Source: RYN-122 sp963761655
GTDB lineage: Bacteria > Actinomycetota > Actinomycetes > Mycobacteriales > SCTD01
Reading direction: 5' to 3'
Length of the DNA stretch: 64,000 bases
NCBI GenBank assembly: GCA_963761655.1
Contig: CAVXHI010000001.1
Coordinates: 248,001 to 312,000 of the forward strand
This document shows positions 1 through 8,423 of the stretch, in pieces. The translations under genes and the position numbers were made by a program. The notes under the pieces are model-generated. The model ran no database searches. It had not been told where the DNA came from and saw only the letters and a list, made by a program, of their open reading frames with translations. Within the stretch, counting starts at the first letter, position 1. Each line of letters starts with the position of its first letter.

Positions 1-35
1 CGCTCCCGCGGCCCGACGACACGAAGGGTCAGACC

Positions 36-284
36 ATGAGTACCGACAAGTCCCTGACGATCATCGTTAATGCGAGGCCGAGGGAGGTCTCGGCGAAGAC
101 GCTGACCTTCGAGGAGGTCGTCGCTCTCGCCTTCGACGCCCCGCCGACCGGCGAGAACGTCATGTTCACCATCACGTTCCGCCGTGGCGACGGCGCGAAG
201 CCCGAGGGGTCCCTCGTCGTCGGCGAGAGCGTCAAGGTGAAGGAGGGCATGATCTTCAATGTCACCGCCACTGACAAGTCCTAG
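36..284 (+). CDS. Single-domain ubiquitin-like protein (multiubiquitin family)
   Basis: This 82-residue protein matches the bacterial multiubiquitin beta-grasp family: an N-terminal strand (LTIIVNARPREV), a helix (FEEVVALAF), a TITFRRGDG strand and the family ending GMIFNVTATDKS. Only one repeat is present, whereas many relatives carry two or more. The start is set by AAGGG about seven bases before the ATG at 36. The 3' end overlaps the E1-like gene by 26 bases, so the two are probably translated together. The protein ends in TDKS with no diglycine, which is unusual if it is to be adenylated and conjugated at its C-terminus. Its partners are inferred to be the two following genes. The operon may begin upstream of the window, so an E2 or JAB peptidase gene could lie just outside. 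Confidence 0.85.
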   Translation: MSTDKSLTIIVNARPREVSAKTLTFEEVVALAFDAPPTGENVMFTITFRRGDGAKPEGSLVVGESVKVKEGMIFNVTATDKS

Positions 285-1461
285 CGACGCGCTGGAACGA
301 CTGCGCGCCGACGGCTACTGCGTCGAGATCCGGGACAACCACCTGCTGGTCCACGACATCCCGTACGTCACGCAGGACCGGAAAGTCGCCAGCGGGACAC
401 TGGTCTCGACGCTCGAGTTGGCGGCCGACCTGCCGGTGCCCAACCCGTATCACGTCGCGATGTTCACCGGTCAGCAGCCGTGCGCGGCTGACGGTCAGCC
501 CCTGCACCAGATCCTCCACCAGGCTGGTCGACAGGAACTCACCCGCAACGTCGTCATCGACTTCAGCTTCTCGCACAAGCCGGTCGGCAGGCCGGCCTAC
601 GAGGACTACTACGAGAAGATGACGACCTACGCGAACATCCTCAGCGCGCCCGCCCAGCAGCTGGACGCCTCCGTCACTGCCAGGACCTACCGAGTCGTCG
701 CATCGGCAAGTGACGACAGCCCGTTCCTCTACATGGACACGGCCTACTACCGCGGCGGCGCGGCCCGCGCGAACGACTCACTCAAAGGCGCCCGTGTGGC
801 CGTCGTGGGCGTCGGAGGGACGGGCAGCTACATCCTTGACCTGCTCGGCAAGGCCCACGTCGCCGAGATCCACCTGTACGACGACGACCGGTACCTGCAG
901 CACAACGCCTTCCGCGCACCCGGGCCCACGTCAGTCCCCGAGCTGCAGGGGGGACCGTTCAAGGTCGTCCTGTACGAGCGCCGCTGGGCAGGTATGCGGA
1001 CAGGCGTGGTCGCCCATCCCTATCGAGTCGATGAGACGAACGTGGCGGAGCTCGACGGGATGGACTGCGTCTTCCTCTGCGTCGACTCCGACCGTGCCCG
1101 GGCACTGCTCGCCCGACTTCTCGAGGAGCGCGGACTGACGTTCATCGACAGTGGCATGGGCCTGATCACTGTCGGGGACGGCGACCAGGTGCAGGGACAG
1201 CTTCGAACGACGACCAGCACGCCGACGACCCGTGACGCCGCCCGTCGGCACCTGCCACGGGGAGCCGCCGCCGACGAGCAGCCCGATGACGCCTACCGGA
1301 CGAACATCCAGATGGTCGAGCTGAACGCCCTCAACGCCGCCCTCGCCGTCGTGCGCTGGAAGAAGCTCCGGGGCTTCTACGCGGACAGCGAGTCCGAGGC
1401 CACGAGCATCTACGCGGTCGACGGGAACGCACTCCTGAACGACGGGCAGGAGCACCCGTGA
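259..1461 (+). CDS. ThiF/E1-like adenylyltransferase with N-terminal DUF6791-type domain
   Basis: This 400-residue protein has two parts. Residues 1 to about 170 resemble the DUF6791-type region that precedes ThiF domains in bacterial ubiquitin-like operons, including the segment HVAMFTGQQPCAADG. Residues about 175-385 form a ThiF/E1 Rossmann fold with nucleotide-binding VVGVGGTGSY and the acidic motif YDDDRYLQHNAFR containing the expected Asp and Arg. E1 enzymes adenylate the C-terminus of a ubiquitin-like protein and usually pass it to a cysteine. I see no cysteine after MDCVFLCVDSD, so a canonical catalytic cysteine is not evident in the C-terminal third. The gene overlaps the ubiquitin-like gene upstream and is GTGA-coupled to the DUF6527 gene downstream. 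Role in conjugation or phage defence is inferred from context. Confidence 0.85.
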   Translation: MSPPLTSPSDALERLRADGYCVEIRDNHLLVHDIPYVTQDRKVASGTLVSTLELAADLPVPNPYHVAMFTGQQPCAADGQPLHQILHQAGRQELTRNVVIDFSFSHKPVGRPAYEDYYEKMTTYANILSAPAQQLDASVTARTYRVVASASDDSPFLYMDTAYYRGGAARANDSLKGARVAVVGVGGTGSYILDLLGKAHVAEIHLYDDDRYLQHNAFRAPGPTSVPELQGGPFKVVLYERRWAGMRTGVVAHPYRVDETNVAELDGMDCVFLCVDSDRARALLARLLEERGLTFIDSGMGLITVGDGDQVQGQLRTTTSTPTTRDAARRHLPRGAAADEQPDDAYRTNIQMVELNALNAALAVVRWKKLRGFYADSESEATSIYAVDGNALLNDGQEHP

Positions 1462-1919
1462 CCAAGCGGCTTCATCACGAGTTCGTCGACACCGTGCCGG
1501 ATGTGCTGGAGCCTGACTTGATCTACGTCAGCCTCGCCTACGCAACAGCCGTGCACCTCTGTGCTTGCGGCTGTGGAGGCGAGGTGGTCACACCGCTCTC
1601 ACCGACGGACTGGCAGATCGCGTACGACGGAGAGACGCTGTCGCTACTGGGCGGGGACGACGCGGTCAGTAGGGCGGGGTCCATCGGGAACTGGAGTTTC
1701 CCGTGCAGGTCCCACTATGTGGTCAGGCGCGGGCAAGTGCACTGGTGCAAGCCTTGGACGAACGAAGTCGTGGCCGCTGGACGGGCTGCTGACGGGCGGG
1801 TCAAGCAGGAGCGGCTGGGCAGCGCGCGAGCGACGGGCTGCCTCGAGCCCCGCCCCCGGCGGCCAGTCTGGTTGAGGTGGCTCCGCCTTCGACGAGCCGG
1901 CTCGCGGTATGGCCGGTGA
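1458..1919 (+). CDS. DUF6527 family protein, putative zinc-binding partner of the E1-like protein
   Basis: The 153-residue product carries hallmarks of the DUF6527 family found beside multiubiquitin and ThiF genes: LCACGCGGEVVTPL, a tryptophan-containing strand, SIGNWSFPCRSHYVV and GQVHWC. The clustered CxCGC and later cysteine and histidine suggest a small zinc-binding fold, although the ligands cannot be confirmed by eye. The GTG start at 1458 overlaps the preceding TGA as GTGA, which indicates translational coupling. The C-terminal 50 residues are Arg-rich and poorly conserved in appearance. Its biochemical role is unknown. Co-occurrence suggests it acts in the ubiquitin-like pathway, perhaps as a ligase-like or adaptor component. 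Confidence 0.8.
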   Translation: MTKRLHHEFVDTVPDVLEPDLIYVSLAYATAVHLCACGCGGEVVTPLSPTDWQIAYDGETLSLLGGDDAVSRAGSIGNWSFPCRSHYVVRRGQVHWCKPWTNEVVAAGRAADGRVKQERLGSARATGCLEPRPRRPVWLRWLRLRRAGSRYGR

Positions 1920-1987
1920 TGTCGAGCTTCCTCGTCGCAGCGCTACACGGATCAACTCAAGTTCGCGCTGGTCGCGAGCCCACACGC

Positions 1988-3223
1988 TTAGTACGAGTCG
2001 TAGGCTGCAACGAGCCCGTCCCTATCAGCGACGACGCTGAGCCGCGCACCCCGCGAGTTCAACAGTACGAGCGCGGTGGATGTCAGAGCGATCAGCAGCC
2101 CGGCAGCAAGGTAAGGGGTGGCTAGTGCGCCCAGCTCTACTGGCTTTTCACCGCTCAGTCCCACGGCCCAGACCCAGGCACTTAGCAGGGCGACGCTGAT
2201 CGTGAGCGCGGTCGCACAGCCGATCTCAAGTAGGGCGGCCACAGTGACCTGCCTGCGATCCGCTCCAAGAATTTGCAAGTAGTTATTGCCGGCTTGTCGG
2301 TCCAGAAGCAGGGCGGCGAGTGCAATCATGACGGCAAGCAGCGACACGACGACTGCATAACTTGCGCCGTAGCGGAACACGTCCAAGATCGATTGCAATT
2401 CGCTAGCGCCGGATACGTCTGCCCCCCCTGCCAGGCGCACATTCACGGCGGGGTCGACCCCTATCAGGCGGTCGAAGAGAGTGTCAGCCTCTGAGACTGG
2501 TAACGGCACGAGGATGACGTCGTCTGCGGCTTCGATGGGCTTGTCTTCATAGCGGACGACGAGCCCCGCAAGTAGAGACGCTCGCGGCCCTTGCATCTTG
2601 GTGGGTCTGACACCCGCGCTCAGTGCGGGCAGCGGCTGGCCGTCGTAAGCAATGCCGTAGACAGCGGAGGGCGAGCAATCGACACTGCCGCCCACGGCTC
2701 GCTGCAACGTCGCGCAAGCGCCAACAAGAGTGCCCGAAACAGCTGGATCATCGCTTGCAGCAGTGCCGGTCAGGACGCGGTAGGGAGCAAGCATTCGCCG
2801 GATTTCCGCACTTGGGCGCCTGACCTCCAACACGGTCGACCCGTCGACGGTGTACGCCTGCTGAACCGTGGCAGGGTCATCGCCCAAGTACGACACGGTC
2901 GCAGCGCCAGCGGACAGTAGAAAAAGTCCCGAAGCAAGCGCTCCCAATGCACGTGTCAGCTGCCCGGCGGGGCGCCGCAGCCGAGCGCCGACTACTGCTG
3001 CTACAGCCCAGTCGCATCTGCTGAGCGAGGTGCCCAGGTTCGCGCACAACGGCGGGACAATGAGTAGGAGTCCCAGAAAGGTGGTCAAGCGACCGCCGAA
3101 CACGAGCGGCCAGGCGCCATCACTGTGCCATCGTGCTGAGGCCAGCCCGCTGACAAGTCCAACAGCGAGCAGCGCCACTCGAAGGTGCGTGCGCGCGCGG
3201 AAGGCCAGTTGGCCGCGCCTCAT
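1988..3223 (-). CDS. FtsX-like ABC transporter permease
   Basis: The product is about 411 residues when started at the ATG at 3223, which overlaps the preceding stop as ATGA. An upstream in-frame extension would overlap the previous gene and is not favoured. It has hydrophobic segments near the N-terminus, a long extracytoplasmic region, and three C-terminal membrane segments around RYGASYAVVVSLLAVMIALA, IGCATALTISVALLSAWVW and ATPYLAAGLLIALTST. This is the layout of FtsX/MacB-type permeases. It is the last gene of an operon with another permease, an ATPase and a small secreted protein. Base composition and codon use are less GC-rich than in the core genes to the right, consistent with acquisition. 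The substrate is unknown. Confidence 0.75.
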   Translation of the reverse strand: MRRGQLAFRARTHLRVALLAVGLVSGLASARWHSDGAWPLVFGGRLTTFLGLLLIVPPLCANLGTSLSRCDWAVAAVVGARLRRPAGQLTRALGALASGLFLLSAGAATVSYLGDDPATVQQAYTVDGSTVLEVRRPSAEIRRMLAPYRVLTGTAASDDPAVSGTLVGACATLQRAVGGSVDCSPSAVYGIAYDGQPLPALSAGVRPTKMQGPRASLLAGLVVRYEDKPIEAADDVILVPLPVSEADTLFDRLIGVDPAVNVRLAGGADVSGASELQSILDVFRYGASYAVVVSLLAVMIALAALLLDRQAGNNYLQILGADRRQVTVAALLEIGCATALTISVALLSAWVWAVGLSGEKPVELGALATPYLAAGLLIALTSTALVLLNSRGARLSVVADRDGLVAAYDSY

Positions 3224-4149
3224 GGGGCTGCCACTCGTGATGCTCTGAAGGCCGCTGTGGCAGTCATGAGCACCACTGCCAACAGAACGAACGGCAGGCT
3301 TGCAGGGCGAGGTTCCAGAGAGCCGGGGTAGGCCGTCCAACTCGCGAAAGTCGGAGTCAGAGGGTGCAGCACACTCCGAGCCGCCAGCAGACCAACGATC
3401 GCGCCGAGGCCCACGGTGACGACCGCTTCGAGGGCGAGAGCACCGCGTAGAGCTGACCGCGCCACTCCCATGATCAGAAGAATGGCAAGCTGGCGCTCGC
3501 GGGTCCGGGCATTCAATCGTGTGCAGACCCCAACCAGGTACATACTCGGAAGGAGGACAAAAAATCCACCAATCACCAGAAAGGTAACTCGGCTGAACCG
3601 GAGGTAGTTCGCCAAGTAGTCCACGTCGGAGCCGAAAGTGTCGAAGGCGGTCACGCCCAGCGGAAGTGGACCCGACACTGGCTCGACGCCGACTAGGGCA
3701 AGGAGTTCGGTCGACCCCGTGAGGCCAGACCTAGCTATGACCCCGTTTACTCGTGGGAAGCGAGTCAGGATCCTGCTGTCACTCTCCCTCAGGCTGAGCA
3801 GAGCGGGAGACAAGTAGGTCTCCCCGGGGCGAGGCAAGGAATCCAAACCAGGGGGTGCGGGAGTGTGGCTGCAAGCGGCGGCGAGCAGCAGGCGCGTGTA
3901 CTGCTTCAACCCCACGGGGTCGTATCGGTAGGAAGCCTGGATGCACCCTTCCGGACGGTATGGTCCGAAGTCCCGCGCCTGCCCGTGCTGCGCGACTTCT
4001 CCAAGGAAGCCAGCGACGCCGACCACGCTGGTGAGAGCAAGGGCAACGGCGGTCCCAGTAAGTAGGCCCAGGAACTTCGTAGCGCCCCTTCCGCGTCGAA
4101 AGAACGTCATTCCGACGATGGTTGCGGCCCGGCCTGGACTAGTCCGCAT
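3220..4149 (-). CDS. FtsX-like ABC transporter permease
   Basis: This 309-residue membrane protein has one N-terminal segment (FLGLLTGTAVALALTSVVGV), an extracytoplasmic region of about 130 residues containing two cysteines, and three C-terminal helices including VTFLVIGGFFVLLPSMYLVG and ALEAVVTVGLGAIVGLLAA. Between the first two C-terminal helices lies the cytoplasmic RTRERQLAILLIMG segment typical of FtsX-like permeases, which contacts the ATPase. The start at 4149 overlaps the ATPase gene by 11 bases, and the stop overlaps the next permease start. It probably forms a heterodimer with the downstream permease. Family membership is clear, but the exported or extracted substrate is not. Confidence 0.75.
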   Translation of the reverse strand: MRTSPGRAATIVGMTFFRRGRGATKFLGLLTGTAVALALTSVVGVAGFLGEVAQHGQARDFGPYRPEGCIQASYRYDPVGLKQYTRLLLAAACSHTPAPPGLDSLPRPGETYLSPALLSLRESDSRILTRFPRVNGVIARSGLTGSTELLALVGVEPVSGPLPLGVTAFDTFGSDVDYLANYLRFSRVTFLVIGGFFVLLPSMYLVGVCTRLNARTRERQLAILLIMGVARSALRGALALEAVVTVGLGAIVGLLAARSVLHPLTPTFASWTAYPGSLEPRPASLPFVLLAVVLMTATAAFRASRVAAP

Positions 4150-4798
4150 GAGGATAGCCAGGCAGGTTCAGGCAATCGTCAGCCATAGCAATCACAGTCG
4201 GATCATGAGTTGCGCAAATGACAGCAGCCCCGGCGAGCGCCACCTCGTGCAGTAGCCCGATAACGACCTCTCTGCTCCTCGCGTCTAACGAGGCAGTGGG
4301 CTCGTCCGCGAACACGATGGACGGCGCATGTACGAGGGCCCTCGCAACCGAAGCTCTTTGAGCCTGTCCTCCGGATATCTCGCTCGGTGAGCGCGACGCG
4401 CACCCTCCTATGCCTAACCTGGTCAGGGATGCGGCGGCAGCCGTCAGCGAGGCTGCGCGGGCGATGCCGCTGAGTTGCAGTGGCAGCGCCACGTTCTCAA
4501 GTACGGTGAGCTCTGGCAGTAATTCCCCCCTCTGGAAGATGAATCCGCAGTGACGTAGCCGGACAGCCGCGCGACCAGCGGCGGATGTCGGCAACTGCTC
4601 GCCGAGCAGGCTCACTTCACCCGCCGCTGGTCGAAGGACGCCCGCTAGGCAGTACAGAAGCGTCGACTTTCCAACGCCCGACGCGCCAGTCAGGCATAAG
4701 AAGCGGCGCCTGTCCGACTTGATGTCGAGGCCGTCGAACAGCCTGTCGCCACTGGGGTACGCGAAGGTGAGCCCTTTCGCTTCTACTGCCGGACTCAC
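4139..4798 (-). CDS. ABC transporter ATP-binding protein (LolD/MacB type)
   Basis: The 219-residue ATPase contains Walker A GASGVGKST, the Q-loop segment FIFQRGELLPELTVLENV, a signature EISGGQAQRASVARAL, Walker B IVFADEPTASLD and the switch histidine in ICATHDPTV. The order and the TVLENVALPLQLSG segment are characteristic of LolD/MacB-type ATPases that power FtsX-like permeases. It sits directly before the two permease genes and 25 bases after the small secreted protein gene on the same strand. It should energise the permease pair. A role in releasing or responding to the co-encoded secreted protein is an inference from the operon. Confidence 0.93.
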   Translation of the reverse strand: MSPAVEAKGLTFAYPSGDRLFDGLDIKSDRRRFLCLTGASGVGKSTLLYCLAGVLRPAAGEVSLLGEQLPTSAAGRAAVRLRHCGFIFQRGELLPELTVLENVALPLQLSGIARAASLTAAAASLTRLGIGGCASRSPSEISGGQAQRASVARALVHAPSIVFADEPTASLDARSREVVIGLLHEVALAGAAVICATHDPTVIAMADDCLNLPGYPHAD

Positions 4799-4823
4799 GT
4801 TCGCGACCCTCGTTTTCTGGGGG

Positions 4824-5156
4824 TTAGGGGTTGACGTAGCTCGAGCAGTTGTCTGGGTTGAAACTGCCCTGGTCGCGGCAGGCCCGGAAGTTGTTGAGGA
4901 CTGAGGGCGTCACCGTAGCGGTCGAACCGTTTCCTCCGCTGGTCGTGACCCGGTTGGCTCCGCTGCTGTTCCAGTTGGAATAGGCATTGTCGCCATCGGC
5001 CAGCGTGTCCTTAATCGTCAACGTCCTGCCGACGTTGGACGCGTACGCCCCCGTGGTGGGCACGCCAGCGGCTGCCGCGACGCCCCCAGCCATGGCCGCG
5101 AACACCACGCTCATTGCAAGGGTCCGCCCAACGGTTCGCTTGCGGTCTGCAGTCAT
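4824..5156 (-). CDS. Small secreted protein with paired C-terminal cysteines
   Basis: The 110-residue product begins with a Sec signal peptide (basic RKR, hydrophobic LAMSVVFAAMAGGVAAAAG) and leaves a polar mature part rich in Thr, Ser, Asn and Gly. It contains TLTIKDTLADGDNAYSNW and a C-terminal pair of cysteines in ACRDQGSFNPDNC. This resembles a poorly characterised group of small secreted actinobacterial proteins with a KDTxADG segment and two late cysteines. It is the first gene of an operon with an FtsX-type ABC transporter. It could be a secreted peptide whose maturation or sensing depends on the transporter. No toxin or enzyme motif is visible. Confidence 0.7.
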   Translation of the reverse strand: MTADRKRTVGRTLAMSVVFAAMAGGVAAAAGVPTTGAYASNVGRTLTIKDTLADGDNAYSNWNSSGANRVTTSGGNGSTATVTPSVLNNFRACRDQGSFNPDNCSSYVNP

Positions 5157-5385
5157 GCGCTCTCCTTGGCTTGGGATAACCTCTGTAGCAAAGGCTCAGA
5201 GGGCACTCCACCGCACTGCCACTATCTGGCTCAACGTCCGGTGGGAGCTGGACGAGAAGGTTCCAGTGAGTAAGCGGCAGGTCAACGGAACCTGTCCGCT
5301 TTGCCCGGGTTCCTCCGCATGTTGAATCCGCATATGTTCGAGGTGCCCTGATCCGATATCTAGGGCTTAGGGTGCGGTACCTCTC

Positions 5386-5637
5386 GTGAAGTCGGTCGTC
5401 GGAGAACTCCTGCGTGCATCTTCCGGCATTCGTGTTTCCAGACGTGCCAGGCTGCTTTCGAGGCGCACCAGCCTGAGCCGTACAAGGCTCACCGCTGCGC
5501 GCAGGGTCACGTCAAGGCTGGGGACCGTCCCAGCCGCAGGCAACACCAAGCCAGGCGGGGAGCGCATCGTCACGGGGTCCGACGGTTCATTCTGGTACTC
5601 CCCGGACCACTACCAGACGTTCCTGCCATGGCCGTAA
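5386..5637 (+). pseudogene. C-terminal remnant of a guanyl-specific ribonuclease (barnase/RNase Sa-like)
   Basis: Only the last 35 or so codons are recognisable. The segment GERIVTGSDGSFWYSPDHYQTF matches the end of bacterial guanyl-specific ribonucleases, where the arginine before IVTG and the histidine in DHY are catalytic. The upstream Y-H-E-Y-T-V segment with the catalytic glutamate is absent in all three frames between about 5380 and 5520, and the Arg/Ser-rich 5' part of the reading frame does not resemble the family. The stop overlaps the barstar start by 10 bases, as in toxin-immunity cassettes. I interpret it as a decayed toxin tip or orphan polymorphic-toxin cassette. It should not be active because the catalytic glutamate is missing. 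Confidence 0.7.
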
Positions 5638-6077
5638 AGCCCGGCGCGATCCTTTCTCGCCGCCGCCCGTGGGTACACCACCTGGCGCAGGCGCAGGCCG
5701 ATGCCGTGATCCTTGAGGCCACGGCCATGGATGCGCTTGTCGTGAGACTCGATGGTCGACGTATGCGTACGGTCAATGACCTCTTTAAGGAGTACGTGCG
5801 CGAGTTCCAATTCCCGGAGTATTTTGGCTGGAACTGGGACGCGTTCGACGAATGCATGTCCGAGCTGGAGTCCGTGCCAGCTCGCGTATATCTGACTGTG
5901 ATCCAGCACGCGGACGAGGTTCTCGCGGAAGCGCCTGAAGCCTTGCCCGTACTCCTGCGTCAACTTGAAAACTTTGGTGCGCATTGGGGGAATGCGTTCG
6001 CCCTGGATGCTGCGTGGGGCGGCGGCGAGGTTCCCTTCAACACCATCATGGTTGTGAGCCACCCGTTGTCTTCCTGA
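5628..6077 (+). CDS. Barstar family protein (ribonuclease inhibitor)
   Basis: This 149-residue protein has the barstar signature: a WVHHL strand near the N-terminus, a LVVRLDGRRM strand, a helix and then FQFPEYFGWNWDAFDECMSEL, followed by an acidic VIQHADEVLAE stretch. Barstars bind and block barnase-like ribonucleases in the cytoplasm through acidic residues on this surface. The ATG at 5628 overlaps the end of the ribonuclease remnant, which retains the toxin-immunity arrangement. It appears intact although its cognate toxin is truncated, so it may serve as an orphan immunity protein against related toxins from neighbours. The start at 5628 keeps the N-terminal WVH strand; a later ATG at 5727 would remove it. 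Confidence 0.85.
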   Translation: MAVKPGAILSRRRPWVHHLAQAQADAVILEATAMDALVVRLDGRRMRTVNDLFKEYVREFQFPEYFGWNWDAFDECMSELESVPARVYLTVIQHADEVLAEAPEALPVLLRQLENFGAHWGNAFALDAAWGGGEVPFNTIMVVSHPLSS

Positions 6078-6842
6078 CCCAAGGCTCGACGCGCTTCGGG
6101 GCCACTGGCGGAAGCGCCGAACATCAGCCAGGTCGGCCCGGGTACCGAGAGGCTTGGCCGGAGCGGAGCCCCGCCTGACAAGTGTTGGTGACAGCCTCCG
6201 GGCAAACCGTACGTACCTACACGCGGAAAACGTCACGTCCAGTCCACCCGCGCAGCGACCGGCCGACCGACCGACCGACGAACCGTCGCTGTCCGAGCGA
6301 GGCACGAACGCCGCTAGTCCGGGCGTGCAGACCCCTGCAGCGACGGCCTGCGGGGTCGCGACGCGCCAACCGTCATTGCGTATGCCGCATGAAGGGTCGG
6401 TGCAACCGGCTCGTCCTGCAGACTGCGTGCTCGCTCTGCCGCAGTGCGCCGTGCGGTGTACTCGCCTCACGCGCCGAGGCAGCGCCTGTCCCTTCTGCCG
6501 GGACAGATCGGCATGGCACGCCTGACGCATCAGACGAACACTTCCGCCGCCGGGGCTCAAACACGCCCCAATGCCTCCGACAACAGCGACGAGACAGGAG
6601 GTCCGACATCCCCGCACACTCGAACGCGGACACGCCGCCCTGGCCGCCGCGCGTGGCAGGCCCAGGGGCCCGCCCTCGACTACGGCCGCGCCGCGCCGCC
6701 ACGGCGGCTCAGCGGGAGGGCCGCCGCTTGCTAGCGTTCACCCGTTGTCCTTCCGTCCCCGTCGACGACCGGAGCTCGGCTTGACCCGCGCGCGCAGCGC
6801 CTCCGCCGCCCACGGGCGCCGGCACGCTGCCCGGATGAGCCG
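6078..6842 (+). other. 765-base stretch without a convincing gene
   Basis: Several reading frames are open here, but none has a recognisable domain, a ribosome binding site or consistent codon-position bias. The predicted products are Arg/Pro/Ser-rich. A short GACC/GGCC tetranucleotide run lies at about 6257-6285. I interpret the stretch as degraded DNA between two accessory modules, probably including the promoter of the PRTase/RES pair at its right end. Confidence 0.5.
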
Positions 6843-8423
6843 GTGATGGCCCCCGTCGACGCCCCGACTGACGCCGGCCCCCGGGCCGTCTCGCCGGACC
6901 CCCGGGCAGCGACGGACAGCGCGCTCCACGCCATACGCGACCCCGCGGTCCGCCGCCAGCTGCTCGGGCTCATCGAGGGGGCCCACGATGCGCTCGACAC
7001 CGAGCGCGTCGACGTAGTGCTCCTGGCCGCCCGCCGCATGGCGTGCGTCTACGGTCTGCTCCGCGAGAACGGCCTGCCCGCGCCCACCCGCGGGACGGTC
7101 GTATCGGATCGGTTCCTGGCTCTTCACCCGCCGCAGGACTGGGACGGCAAGCGCGTGCTCGTCCTCGACGACACCCGGGTTACCGGCGCGACTCTCGACG
7201 CGCGGCTCGTCGAGGCCCGTGCGCTCGTTGGCCCTGACGGGGAGGTCCTCGCCTCGGTTGCGCTCGACTTCGGCCCTGATGCCCCGCCGTCGGTCTCGCT
7301 GTTCGGCGTCGAGCCAATGCGCGTCTACCAGGTTCGGCACAAGGACGGGCTCCATAACCAGTTCGCCCGGGCCTTCGGCGACAACCTCCTGCCCTACTTC
7401 ACCGACTTTCCCATGACGACGTCGCTGCGGGCCACGGCCGAGCAGTTCGACCGGCTCTTGACCGCCCCGGAGTGGCTCACGGTAGACGTCACCAACAGCG
7501 CCGCCGCCGGCTCCGGCGCGAGGGCCTACTCGCTGTTCCCCACCGGCGACGGGCTCGCGGCCGTCCGGGACGCCCTCAGGCCGTGCGCGGAACTGCTCGA
7601 GATCGTCAAGCTCCGAGTCTTCTCCGCCGACGACGGCTCGACGGTCAATGTGCGGCTCGTCCCGCTCGTCCTGACCGGTGGGCTCGACGCGGAGAGCCTG
7701 CGGGCGTGCTTCGACGCGCTCGGCCACCCGCTCTCCGACGATGACAGGGCGACCGGCCAGGCCGCCGCGGCCCTGTCATTCCTGCTTTCCCGAGCGCTGC
7801 TGGACGCCCTCCGGCCGCTCCTGGCCAAGACCCTCGACCAGGACATCGCCGAGGACGACACGTTCGGGCAGTTCACGTTCGGCCCGGCGCTACATGCCCG
7901 GCTGGCTGAGTGGTCGCGCCACGGCGCCGGCGGGCCCCTTGAACTGGTCCGGCCTGTGGAGGGCGACCGACCCTGGCAGGCCGACGGCCCCGACTTCGGC
8001 TGGGATCACGCCCCTGCGCCCTACGGGCCGTTCCTGGTCCTGGGTGACGACGCCGTGTTCCCGTCCTTCGAGCGGCTCCGCGCGTCTGTGCGGGCCGCCG
8101 GCGGCGTGCCCGGCTGGCCCTCGCACGCCAGCGCCCTGGGCGCGCTCGCCGATGCTAGCGGTGGGAATAGGCCGGCGGCGTCGTTGGCCGTGGACGTCCT
8201 CAACGACCTCGGATACGCCGTACCGGGCTACTACTGCTCCGACGGCGCCGTCCGTCGCGGCTACCGCCAGGGCGAGGCGCACATGCCGGACGACCTGACC
8301 GACCTCGCGCCCGGGCGGCTCGGCGGCCAGCTTGCCTCGGTTCCCGAGACTCTCGACGTCCCCGTCGCAGACGACCCGGACGCGGAGCTGGCGCCCCGCC
8401 CCGTCGCCCGCCGCACGCAATAG
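6843..8423 (+). CDS. Phosphoribosyltransferase-like protein, partner of the RES-domain protein
   Basis: The 526-residue protein has an N-terminal type I phosphoribosyltransferase fold. The 13-residue PRPP-binding motif is visible as RVLVLDDTRVTGATL at about residues 101-115, preceded by a DVVLLAARRMACVYGLL helix. The remaining 370 residues match no domain I recognise and end with an acidic tail. PRTases of this motif class bind PRPP and exchange the pyrophosphate for a base; whether this one is catalytic is unknown. Start may be GTG 6843 or ATG 6846. The stop at 8421-8423 directly abuts the RES gene start, so the pair should be co-transcribed and coupled. Known RES toxins consume NAD+ or modify PRPP synthetase, so a shared nucleotide theme is plausible but inferred. 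Confidence 0.7.
   Translation: MMAPVDAPTDAGPRAVSPDPRAATDSALHAIRDPAVRRQLLGLIEGAHDALDTERVDVVLLAARRMACVYGLLRENGLPAPTRGTVVSDRFLALHPPQDWDGKRVLVLDDTRVTGATLDARLVEARALVGPDGEVLASVALDFGPDAPPSVSLFGVEPMRVYQVRHKDGLHNQFARAFGDNLLPYFTDFPMTTSLRATAEQFDRLLTAPEWLTVDVTNSAAAGSGARAYSLFPTGDGLAAVRDALRPCAELLEIVKLRVFSADDGSTVNVRLVPLVLTGGLDAESLRACFDALGHPLSDDDRATGQAAAALSFLLSRALLDALRPLLAKTLDQDIAEDDTFGQFTFGPALHARLAEWSRHGAGGPLELVRPVEGDRPWQADGPDFGWDHAPAPYGPFLVLGDDAVFPSFERLRASVRAAGGVPGWPSHASALGALADASGGNRPAASLAVDVLNDLGYAVPGYYCSDGAVRRGYRQGEAHMPDDLTDLAPGRLGGQLASVPETLDVPVADDPDAELAPRPVARRTQ

Noticed and set aside
6257..6285. GACC/GGCC tetranucleotide run
   Set aside because: Only about six short units without spacers or regular structure; it is not a CRISPR or a recognised repeat family.
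6182..6784. A 200-codon open frame on the plus strand downstream of barstar
   Set aside because: The product is Arg/Pro-rich with no domain, no ribosome site and no codon-position bias; several overlapping frames on both strands are equally open, as expected by chance at this GC content.
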